From: Acidimicrobiia bacterium
GTDB lineage: Bacteria > Actinomycetota > Acidimicrobiia > IMCC26256 > PALSA-555
Length of the DNA: 5,343 bases
NCBI GenBank assembly: GCA_017853455.1
Contig: JAFMJM010000181.1
Coordinates: 1-5,343 of the forward strand
Reading direction: 5' to 3'
Part shown: positions 1 to 5,327 of the stretch, in pieces
How the letters are laid out: each line of letters starts with the position of its first letter
How positions within the stretch are numbered: position 1 is the stretch's first letter
Notes under the pieces: generated by a model
The model's input: the letters and a program-made list of their open reading frames with translations, nothing else
Database searches by the model: none
What the model was told of the DNA's origin: nothing
Position numbers and translations under genes: made by a program

Positions 1-734
1 ACCTCCCAGCCGATCGGGTCCTGGTGGGCCATCGCCTCGGCGTCGGACATGTGCTCGGTCTCGCGCCACGCCCGCAGGATCGCCTTGACCGACAGCGGGC
101 CGTTGGCGGCGATCTGCCGGGCGATGCCCAGGGCGGTGGCGAGCGCCTCGCCGTCGGGGACGACCCGCCCGATCAGGCCGATCTGCTGCGCCTCGGCGGC
201 GCTCACCGGCCGGGCCGTCAGCAGGATGTCCATGGCGACCGTGTAGGGGATCTGGCGGGGGAGGCGGCACGCCGACCCACCGAGTGGGAACAGGCCCCGC
301 TTGGCCTCCCACACGCCGAAGATCGCGCTGTCGCCCGCCACCCGGATGTCGGTGCCCTGGAGGATCTCGGTACCGCCCGCCACCGCGTGGCCCTCGACCG
401 CCGCGATGATCGGCTTCGAGCAGCGGTAGTCGCGCAGCAGCGCCTTCCAGTGCAGGTTGGGCGTCTCGGCCTGGCGTCGCTGCACGTACTCGGACTGCGG
501 TGCCCCGGCCGACACCAGGTCCATGCCCGAGCAGAACGTGCCGCCGGCGCCGGTGAGGATGCCGCACGTCACGTCGTCGTGCTCGTCGATGTAGTCGTAC
601 GCGTCGGCGAGGCCGACGAGCATCGACGGGCTCAGGGCGTTCTTCTTCTCCGGCCGGTTGAGCGTCATGATCACGACGCGTCCGTCGCGCTCGACGATGC
701 AGTGCTCGGTGGAGAAGGGCAGGGTCTCGGTCAT
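1..734 (-). CDS. Crotonase / enoyl-CoA hydratase family protein (EchA19-like), 3' end cut by window
   Basis: Probable enoyl-CoA hydratase acting in the cytoplasm on a CoA thioester, as in beta-oxidation or sterol side-chain breakdown. 244 complete codons are visible; family members are usually about 255-270 residues, so only a short C-terminal tail is missing. Seen: the crotonase fold signature, with LNRPEKKNALS at 25-35, the first oxyanion-hole segment CSGMDL at 68-73, and AAVEGHAVAGGTEIL at 111-125. The two glutamates that serve as acid/base in hydratases are both kept (E123 in GGTE, E143 in VWEAK). The stretch GGTEILQGTDIRVAG and the later LPRQIPYT and GLIG.VVPDG strings closely resemble, from memory, mycobacterial EchA19, which acts on cholesterol side-chain enoyl-CoAs; the real substrate here is inferred only. 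The ATG start at 734 has no Shine-Dalgarno but a TAGTCT box at -12 to -7. It lies 46 bp downstream of the HAD gene on the same strand. Confidence 0.93.
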   Translation of the reverse strand, partial: MTETLPFSTEHCIVERDGRVVIMTLNRPEKKNALSPSMLVGLADAYDYIDEHDDVTCGILTGAGGTFCSGMDLVSAGAPQSEYVQRRQAETPNLHWKALLRDYRCSKPIIAAVEGHAVAGGTEILQGTDIRVAGDSAIFGVWEAKRGLFPLGGSACRLPRQIPYTVAMDILLTARPVSAAEAQQIGLIGRVVPDGEALATALGIARQIAANGPLSVKAILRAWRETEHMSDAEAMAHQDPIGWE

Positions 735-740
735 GGCCGG

Positions 741-746
741 AGACTA
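741..746 (-). promoter_or_regulatory. Putative -10 box of a leaderless promoter for the crotonase gene
   Basis: Read on the minus strand the hexamer is TAGTCT, fitting the actinobacterial TANNNT -10 consensus. It occupies -12 to -7 relative to the A of the ATG at 734, so transcription would begin at the start codon itself. A CCGACA stretch 18 bases further upstream could be a weak -35. No purine-rich ribosome-binding site precedes the ATG, which fits leaderless translation. The assignment rests on sequence only. Confidence 0.55.
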
Positions 747-780
747 ACGGCGACCCGCCGGGGGTGTCGGGCCTGCGGGA

Positions 781-1545
781 TCAGGGGATGAGGTCGGCGA
801 CGTCGGCGAGGTGGCGGACGCGCACGGTCGCAGCATCGTGGGCGTGGTGGTCGTAGGGGTCGACCAGCACCGGGTGGAGGCCGGCGGCGCGGGCCCCGAC
901 GACGTCGGCGGCGGGGGTGTCGCCCACGTGGAGGGTGCGGTCGGCGGCGACGCCGAGGTGCTCGAGGGCGAGTCGGAAGATCGCGGGGTCGGGCTTGGCG
1001 ACCCCGACGACGCCCGAGTCGAGCACCGCCGCCACCTCCACGCCGGCGCCCGGGCCGACCTGGCAGATGCCGTCGTCGCGCAGCTGGCGCTCCACGGTGC
1101 CGTCGGCGTTGGACACGATCGCGATCGCCACGCCCCGTGCCGCGATGGCGGCGATCGCCTCGCGCGCGCCGGCGATCTCGCGGGTCCAGACGTCGCCCGC
1201 CCCGAACGCGGCGAGCAGCACCTCCCTGGCGTGGTCGAGCTGCTCGTCGGGCACGCCGTGGGCTCGGGCGTAGCCGAGGTTGTAGGCGTGCCACACACTG
1301 TGGTCGGAGGTGAAGTCGTCGGTGGCGGCCGCCCCGGCGTAGTGCGCCCGATCGAGGTCGTGCGGTTCGGCGGTCACCCCGAGGCGGTCGAGGGCCGCGA
1401 GCATCGGGGCGTGGTCGGGGAGGTACACCACCCCGCCGAGGTCGATGCACACGGCCTCCACGCGGGCCCACGGGAGCGGATCGGGCACGGGGATCGGCGC
1501 GAGCCCACCCGGCGGGGACGACGGCGGCGGGGTGGCGGGAGTCAC
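781..1545 (-). CDS. HAD-superfamily hydrolase (subfamily IA-like phosphatase) with DLG variant of motif I
   Basis: A 254-residue haloacid dehalogenase-fold hydrolase, probably a cytoplasmic phosphatase of a small phosphorylated metabolite; the substrate cannot be told. Motif I is CIDLGGVVY at 33-41: the nucleophile D35 is present, but the second aspartate (usual acid/base) is glycine at 37. Motif II is the serine S145 in AIVSNADG, motif III is K184 in AKPDPAIF, and motif IV is HVGDTPAAD with D209 and D214. Residues about 45-125 between motifs I and II form the helical C1 cap. DLG motifs occur in known HAD phosphatases (E. coli YihX has DLGN), so the protein need not be dead. The first 26 residues are Pro-rich and could be a false extension, because GTG codons also occur at residues 20, 29 and 32. 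The GTG at 1545 is preferred because TACGTT sits at -12 to -7. The gene diverges from alaC and reads towards the crotonase. Confidence 0.9.
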   Translation of the reverse strand: MTPATPPPSSPPGGLAPIPVPDPLPWARVEAVCIDLGGVVYLPDHAPMLAALDRLGVTAEPHDLDRAHYAGAAATDDFTSDHSVWHAYNLGYARAHGVPDEQLDHAREVLLAAFGAGDVWTREIAGAREAIAAIAARGVAIAIVSNADGTVERQLRDDGICQVGPGAGVEVAAVLDSGVVGVAKPDPAIFRLALEHLGVAADRTLHVGDTPAADVVGARAAGLHPVLVDPYDHHAHDAATVRVRHLADVADLIP

Positions 1546-1551
1546 GTCCGA

Positions 1552-1557
1552 AACGTA
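1552..1557 (-). promoter_or_regulatory. Putative -10 box of a leaderless promoter for the HAD hydrolase
   Basis: Minus-strand TACGTT lies at -12 to -7 from the GTG at 1545. No Shine-Dalgarno lies at a useful distance and no good -35 is seen. The position supports this GTG over the downstream in-frame GTG codons. The box is only 23 bp from the opposing alaC -10 box. Confidence 0.5.
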
Positions 1558-1580
1558 CCGGTCCGGGAGATGCCTCCTGA

Positions 1581-1586
1581 TACCGT
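1581..1586 (+). promoter_or_regulatory. Putative -10 box of a leaderless promoter for alaC
   Basis: TACCGT lies at -12 to -7 from the ATG at 1593, and the six bases between (CACCCG) contain no ribosome-binding site. A transcript would start at or next to the A of the ATG. No recognisable -35 is present at 16-18 bp upstream. An imperfect dyad, GGAG-ATGC-CTCC at 1566-1577, lies midway between this box and the opposing HAD promoter and might be an operator, but it is too short to be sure. Confidence 0.52.
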
Positions 1587-1592
1587 CACCCG

Positions 1593-2771
1593 ATGGAGTT
1601 CCGCCGGATCAACGGTCTGCCGCCCTACGTCTTCGGGGTCATCGACGGCCTCAAGATCGAGGCCCGTCGAGCAGGCCAGGACGTCGTCGACATGGGCTTC
1701 GGCAACCCCGACCTGCCGTCGCCCGACATCGCCGTCGACAAGCTCGCCCAGGCGGTGCGCAACCCGCGGAACCACCGGTACTCGTCGAGCCGGGGCATCC
1801 CGAAGCTCCGGATCGCCATCGCCGAGCTGTATCGGCGCAAGTTCGGGGTCGAGCTCGACCCCGACACCGAGGTCTGCACCTCCATCGGCGCCAAGGAGGG
1901 CTTCTCCCACCTCATGTGGGTGCTCCTCGGCCCCGGTGACGCCGCCCTCGTGCCGAGCCCGTCGTACCCGATCCACATCTGGGGGCCGATCCTCGCCGGC
2001 GCCGACGTCCGCCACGTCCGCCTCGGCGGCGAGCACGACTTCTTCGAGAACCTCATGGAGGCGTGGGAGAACTCGTGGCCCCGCCCGCGGGTGATCGTCT
2101 TGTCGTTCCCGCACAACCCCACGACCGCGACCGTCGATCTCGCCTGGATGCAGCGCATGGTCGACTTCGCCCGCGAGCACAACGTCGTCCTCGTCCACGA
2201 CTTCGCCTACGCCGACCTCGGCTTCGACGGCTACGAGCCGCCGTCGATCCTGCAGGTCCCCGGCGCCAAGGACGTCGCCGTCGAGCTCTACTCGATGACC
2301 AAGTCGTTCTCGATGGCCGGCTGGCGCGTCGGGTTCCTGCTCGGCAACGCCGAGGTGGTCGGCGCGCTGGCCAAGATCAAGTCGTACCTCGACTACGGCA
2401 CCTTCCAGCCGATCCAGATCGCCGCCACGGTCACCATGAACGAGGCGCCCGACTACCCGCTCGAGGCCAACGCCGTCTACCAGGCCCGCCGCGACGCCCT
2501 CGTCGACGGACTCGACCGCATCGGCTGGCACATCGAGAAGCCCAAGGGGACGATGTTCGTCTGGGCGCCGATCCCCGAGCCCTACGTCGAGATGGGCAGC
2601 CTCGAGTTCGCCTCGATGCTCGTGCGTGAGGCCCGGGTCGCGGCGTCGCCCGGAGTCGGGTTCGGGCCCGGCGGCGAGGGGCACGTGCGCTTCGCCCTCA
2701 TCGAGAACGAGAAGCGCATCAACCAGGCCATCCGGGGCCTGCGACGCGCCCTGCCCAAGCTCGAAGTCTGA
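1593..2771 (+). CDS. alaC: Alanine-synthesising aminotransferase (AlaC-type, class I/II, PLP-dependent)
   Basis: A 392-residue cytoplasmic PLP enzyme, probably glutamate-pyruvate aminotransferase, which makes L-alanine and 2-oxoglutarate from pyruvate and glutamate. It matches E. coli AlaC nearly end to end as I remember that sequence: INGLPPYVF near the start, YSSSRGIPKLR at 63-73, PSPSYPIHIWG at 121-131, VPGAKDVAVE at 222-231, AKIKSYLDYGTF at 260-271 and HVRFALIEN at 364-372. Fold-type I residues are all present: N175 in HNPT and D203 with Y206 in VHDFAYAD contact the cofactor, K237 in SMTKSFSMAGWR is the Schiff-base lysine, R245 binds phosphate, and R366 is the substrate carboxylate arginine. 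Length is close to the family norm, lacking the short E. coli C-terminal tail. It is transcribed alone, divergent from the HAD gene and convergent with glpK. Other small amino acids cannot be excluded as substrates. Confidence 0.94.
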   Translation: MEFRRINGLPPYVFGVIDGLKIEARRAGQDVVDMGFGNPDLPSPDIAVDKLAQAVRNPRNHRYSSSRGIPKLRIAIAELYRRKFGVELDPDTEVCTSIGAKEGFSHLMWVLLGPGDAALVPSPSYPIHIWGPILAGADVRHVRLGGEHDFFENLMEAWENSWPRPRVIVLSFPHNPTTATVDLAWMQRMVDFAREHNVVLVHDFAYADLGFDGYEPPSILQVPGAKDVAVELYSMTKSFSMAGWRVGFLLGNAEVVGALAKIKSYLDYGTFQPIQIAATVTMNEAPDYPLEANAVYQARRDALVDGLDRIGWHIEKPKGTMFVWAPIPEPYVEMGSLEFASMLVREARVAASPGVGFGPGGEGHVRFALIENEKRINQAIRGLRRALPKLEV

Positions 2772-2797
2772 GCCCGGGCCCTCCGGGGCCGACGGGC
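2772..2797 (+). terminator. GC-rich hairpin directly after alaC, candidate (possibly two-way) terminator
   Basis: Beginning one base after the alaC TGA, GCCCG (2772-2776) pairs with CGGGC (2793-2797), and GGCCC (2777-2781) pairs with GGGCC (2786-2790). This gives ten base pairs with a TCCG loop and a 2-nt bulge (2791-2792). There is no T-run on either side, so it is not a textbook intrinsic terminator, although such stems are common at gene ends in high-GC actinobacteria. It lies in the 75-bp gap between convergent genes and could also serve glpK, whose stop is 49 bp away on the other strand. Confidence 0.5.
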
Positions 2798-2846
2798 GAG
2801 CGGATGCAGCAGGTCGGTGGGTGAGCGGATTCGGCGGCTCGCGGAA

Positions 2847-4346
2847 TCAGTCGGCGGCGACGTCGGCCCAGCCGAGCGAACGTTCCACCGCCCGATGCCA
2901 CTGCGCCAGCCCGTCCGCCACGACGTTCGGGTCGGCGGTCGGGAGGAAGCGGCCGTCGTCGTGCCAGTGGGCGGCGACGTCGACGGGGCCGTCCCAGACC
3001 CCCTCGGCGATCCCGGCGAGGAAGGCCGCGCCGAGCGCGGTCGTCTCGCGCACCGCCGAGCGGCGCACCTCCACGCCGAGCACGTCGGCCTGGAACGCGC
3101 AGAGCAGGTCCATGGCGCTCGCACCGCCGTCGACCCGCAGCGCCCGGATCGTGCGACCGGTGGCGGCGGTCATGGCGTCGACGACGTCGCGGGTCTGCCA
3201 CGCCATGGCCTCGACCGCGGCGCGCACCAGGTGGGCGCGCGTGGTGCCACGGGTGATGCCGACGATCGTGCCGCGGGCGTACGGGTCCCAGGCGGGGGCG
3301 CCGAGCCCGGTCAGGGCGGGCACGAACACCACACCCCCGGTGTCGGGGACGCTCGCCGCCAGCGGACCGGCCTCGGCGGCGTCGGCGATGATCCCGAGGC
3401 CGTCGCGCAGCCACTGCAGCGCCGCACCGGTGACGAAGACCGCACCCTCGAGGGCGTAGGTCACCACGTCGCCGATCTGCCACGCCACCGTGGTGAGCAC
3501 CCCGTCGGCGGGCGCCGGGAGCGTGTCGCCGACGTTCATCAGCACGAACGACCCCGTGCCGTAGGTGTTCTTGGTCATGCCCGGCTCGGTGCAGGCCTGG
3601 CCGAACAGCGACGCCTGCTGATCGCCGGCGACCCCGCTGAGCGGCACGGCGAGCCCGGCGGCGCGTTCGGGGCTCGTGACGCCGAAGCGTCCCGAGCTCG
3701 GGCGCAGCTCGGGGAGGGCGGCCCGGGGGACGCCGAAGAGCGCGCACAGGTCGTCGGACCAGTCGCGCGTGTTCAGGTCGTAGCAGAGGGTGCGGCTGGC
3801 GTTCGACGGTTCGGTGGCGTGCACCCCGCCGTCGGGCCCACCGGTGAGGTTCCAGGTGAGCCAGGCGTCGATCGTGCCGACCAGCAGGTCGGCGTCGGCG
3901 GTCACCCCGCCGTCGGTGAGAAGCCACCCGAGCTTGGTGGCGCTGAAGTAGGGGTCGAGCAGCAGGCCCGTGCGCGCGCGCACGAACGGCTCGTGGCCCT
4001 CGGCGCGCAGGCGCTCGCAGGTCGCCGCGGTCCGGCGGTCCTGCCAGACGATCGCCCGGTGGCGCGGGCGACCGGTGCGGCGGTCCCAGGCGACCACGGT
4101 CTCGCGCTGGTCGGTGATCCCGAGGGCGGCGACGGTGTGGCCGGCGTCGGTGACGCTCCGGTGGACGTCGGCGAGGGTGGCCAGCACCGCAACGAGGATC
4201 TCGTCGGCGTCGTGCTCGACCCAACCGGGGCGGGGGAAGTGCTGGGTGAACTCGCGGTACGCCGCGGCCACCGGACGGGCGTCGGCGCCGACGGCGAGGG
4301 TGCGCACGCCGGTCGTGCCGGCGTCGATGGCGAGGACGACGTCCAC
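2847..4346 (-). CDS. glpK: Glycerol kinase
   Basis: ATP + glycerol to ADP + sn-glycerol-3-phosphate, the entry step of glycerol catabolism, in the cytoplasm. The 499-residue product has the full FGGY-kinase length. Seen: N-terminal phosphate-binding loop DAGTTGVR (8-15), PGWVEHD (40-46), glycerol-contacting R81/E82 in DQRET, W101 in IVWQDRRTA and Y133 in DPYFSATK. The catalytic base is D242 in GVAGDQQASLFGQ; TYGTGSF follows at 261-267, TGLGAPAWDPYARG at 346-359 and the adenosine-site VDGGAS at 405-410. Compared with E. coli GlpK, the glycine-rich loop that binds fructose 1,6-bisphosphate (GGKGGTR, R236) is replaced by ERAAGLA just before VPLSG. The C-terminal IIA-Glc docking segment is also unlike E. 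coli, so that allosteric control is probably absent. The start is GTG at 4346, with TAGCCT at -12 to -7 and no Shine-Dalgarno. No glpF or glpD is adjacent; the upstream neighbour is a TSUP transporter. Confidence 0.96.
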   Translation of the reverse strand: MDVVLAIDAGTTGVRTLAVGADARPVAAAYREFTQHFPRPGWVEHDADEILVAVLATLADVHRSVTDAGHTVAALGITDQRETVVAWDRRTGRPRHRAIVWQDRRTAATCERLRAEGHEPFVRARTGLLLDPYFSATKLGWLLTDGGVTADADLLVGTIDAWLTWNLTGGPDGGVHATEPSNASRTLCYDLNTRDWSDDLCALFGVPRAALPELRPSSGRFGVTSPERAAGLAVPLSGVAGDQQASLFGQACTEPGMTKNTYGTGSFVLMNVGDTLPAPADGVLTTVAWQIGDVVTYALEGAVFVTGAALQWLRDGLGIIADAAEAGPLAASVPDTGGVVFVPALTGLGAPAWDPYARGTIVGITRGTTRAHLVRAAVEAMAWQTRDVVDAMTAATGRTIRALRVDGGASAMDLLCAFQADVLGVEVRRSAVRETTALGAAFLAGIAEGVWDGPVDVAAHWHDDGRFLPTADPNVVADGLAQWHRAVERSLGWADVAAD

Positions 4347-4352
4347 GGGGGC

Positions 4353-4358
4353 AGGCTA
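4353..4358 (-). promoter_or_regulatory. Putative -10 box of a leaderless promoter for glpK
   Basis: Minus-strand TAGCCT sits at -12 to -7 from the GTG at 4346, with GCCCCC between and so no ribosome-binding site. It lies in the 59-bp gap after the TSUP gene, so glpK may have its own transcript even though both genes read leftward. No clear -35 was found. Confidence 0.5.
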
Positions 4359-4405
4359 GGCCGCGGGCCCGGTGCCGGGGTGGGGAGCCGACCGGTTCAG
4401 CGTGC

Positions 4406-5134
4406 TCAGCCGAAGATGACCCCGCCGAGCGCGGCCAGGGCGCTGAGGGTGACGAGGACGAGGACGGCCCGGCGCAGCCGGTGCTCGCGCACCCGCCCGA
4501 TGAGCAGACCGCCGGTGAGCATGCCGAGCAGCACGAACCCCACCAGCACCGCCGTCAGCGCGGGCCCGGTGGCCTGCCGGTGGATGAGGACCGCCGTGAA
4601 CTCGACGATCGCGAAGAACATGGCCATGGTCGACCGGTTGCTGGCGAGCGGCTGGCTGCTGATCGACGTGTGGAGCGCCAGCGGCGGTCCGGCCAGACCG
4701 GTGGAGACGCCGAGGAACCCCGAGAAGAAGCCCGCGACGTTGCCGCTGATGCGCTCTGCTCGTTCCCCGGGTCGGGTCCACCGTGACGGTCGCGCCAGGA
4801 TCGCGGCGGCGAGCAGCGTCGCGAGGGTGGTGACGGCGATCAGGAGGGCCGGGTCGACCGCCCGGCCGACGAGCCAGGCGAACGGCACCGCGACGGCCGC
4901 CGGCCAGCCGTAGTGCCACACCTGGTGCCAGTTGATCGCCTTGCGGTCGGCGACGATCACCAGGATGTCGACGACGAGCGCCAGGCGCACGACGGTGCCC
5001 ACGACGTCGTGGGTCGGCAGCGCCAGGGCGGCGACGGGAGCCACGACCAGGTTGAAGCCGATGCCCGTGGCGCGCTGGGCCGAGGCGCCGATCAGCACGG
5101 CGACGATCAGCGCGGCGACGGCGACGGCGGACAC
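4406..5134 (-). CDS. TSUP-family (TauE/SafE) membrane transporter
   Basis: A 242-residue integral membrane protein of the sulfite exporter TauE/SafE family, within the usual 240-270 range. About eight hydrophobic spans are visible (roughly 3-15, 24-40, 50-63, 75-92, 97-113, 131-154, 170-186 and 192-214, with a last one near 222-240). The family's internal duplication shows as two Gly-rich segments: GASAQRATGIGFNLVVAP at 16-33 and GNVAGFFSGFLGVSTGLAGPP at 131-151. A charged, Arg-rich cytoplasmic-type loop lies at 115-129. Known members move sulfite, sulfoacetate or other sulfur-containing or small organic anions. The substrate here is unknown and no sulfur gene is adjacent. The start is GTG at 5134, chosen because GAGGAG precedes it by 4 bases. 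Unlike its neighbours it seems to have a leader of roughly 58 bases. It reads in the same direction as glpK, 59 bp upstream of it. Confidence 0.88.
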   Translation of the reverse strand: MSAVAVAALIVAVLIGASAQRATGIGFNLVVAPVAALALPTHDVVGTVVRLALVVDILVIVADRKAINWHQVWHYGWPAAVAVPFAWLVGRAVDPALLIAVTTLATLLAAAILARPSRWTRPGERAERISGNVAGFFSGFLGVSTGLAGPPLALHTSISSQPLASNRSTMAMFFAIVEFTAVLIHRQATGPALTAVLVGFVLLGMLTGGLLIGRVREHRLRRAVLVLVTLSALAALGGVIFG

Positions 5135-5138
5135 GGGG

Positions 5139-5144
5139 CTCCTC
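5139..5144 (-). promoter_or_regulatory. Shine-Dalgarno of the TSUP transporter gene
   Basis: Minus-strand GAGGAG ends 4 bases before the GTG at 5134. It is the only strong ribosome-binding site at a gene start in this window and decides the start. The spacing is slightly shorter than ideal. Confidence 0.65.
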
Positions 5145-5198
5145 GGGGGTGCGGGGCGGGGTCGCGGGTTCGTTCACCGTCGCGAGATCCGGCGCCGC

Positions 5199-5204
5199 AC
5201 CCTA
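5199..5204 (-). promoter_or_regulatory. Possible -10 box for the TSUP transporter gene
   Basis: Minus-strand TAGGGT fits TANNNT and would give a transcript start near 5192, leaving a leader of about 58 bases that carries the GAGGAG site. No convincing -35 is visible, and the hexamer is one of few AT-containing candidates here, so this is tentative. Confidence 0.35.
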
Positions 5205-5231
5205 GCCCGACCCGCTCCGTGCGGACCTCGC

Positions 5232-5283
5232 CGTTGTTTGGGTGATTGTGGGGCCTCTGGCCCCCACGATCACCCAAACAACG
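5232..5283. repeat. Long near-perfect inverted repeat (stem about 24 bp, 3-nt loop)
   Basis: The left arm 5232-5255 and right arm 5259-5283 are complementary over 24 pairs around a TCT loop (5256-5258). There is one T/G wobble (5247 with 5268) and one extra C in the run 5261-5265. The outer part is AT-rich for this genome (GTTGTTTGGGTGAT on the left, ATCACCCAAACAAC on the right) and the inner part is GGGGCC/GGCCCC. No T-run follows on either strand, so it is a poor intrinsic terminator. It sits between the leftward TSUP gene and a possible rightward gene. It could be a REP-like or other dispersed palindrome, an operator, or the terminator of an unseen leftward gene. Confidence 0.85.
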
Positions 5284-5291
5284 ATCGTGGG
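5263..5291. repeat. Second, overlapping inverted repeat competing with the long stem
   Basis: CCCACGATC (5263-5271) is perfectly complementary to GATCGTGGG (5283-5291), giving a 9-bp stem with an 11-nt loop. The first arm is the same DNA that pairs with the left arm of the long inverted repeat, so in one strand of RNA or DNA the two hairpins exclude each other over this segment. GATCGTGGG is also a direct repeat, with one mismatch, of GATTGTGGG at 5244-5252. Confidence 0.7.
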
Positions 5292-5315
5292 TCGATGAGT
5301 GTCACACCGGGTCGT

Positions 5316-5321
5316 CATGCT
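5316..5321 (+). promoter_or_regulatory. Possible leaderless -10 box for a gene starting at 5328
   Basis: CATGCT lies at -12 to -7 from the ATG at 5328. It keeps the A at -11 and T at -7 of the TANNNT pattern seen before four other genes here, but has C instead of T at -12. It is useful only as weak support for a rightward gene leaving the window. Confidence 0.28.
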
Positions 5322-5327
5322 GGGGTC

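Noticed and set aside
735..780. Terminator after the HAD gene
   Set aside because: Only a weak 5-bp CCCGC/GCGGG pairing with a long loop is present, which is expected by chance in this composition.
24..791. Plus-strand open frame opposite the crotonase
   Set aside because: The minus-strand reading gives a clear crotonase with both catalytic glutamates; the plus reading shows no domain.
1500..1545. Downstream GTG codons as the HAD start (residues 20, 29 and 32)
   Set aside because: They remain possible, but none has a clear ribosome-binding site, whereas the GTG at 1545 has TACGTT at -12 to -7.
811..2094. A 427-codon plus-strand open frame opposite the HAD gene and running into alaC
   Set aside because: It crosses the divergent promoter and overlaps alaC in another frame, the product is compositionally biased, and both real genes explain the DNA.
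2817..4913. A 698-codon open frame on the plus strand, opposite glpK and the TSUP gene
   Set aside because: It lies antisense to two genes with clear family motifs, its translation is low-complexity and rich in Gly, Ala, Arg and Val with no recognisable domain, and such frames arise routinely in GC-rich DNA.
5232..5283. CRISPR repeat or rho-independent terminator
   Set aside because: There is one copy only with no spacer array, and no T-run follows the stem on either strand, so neither label is supported.
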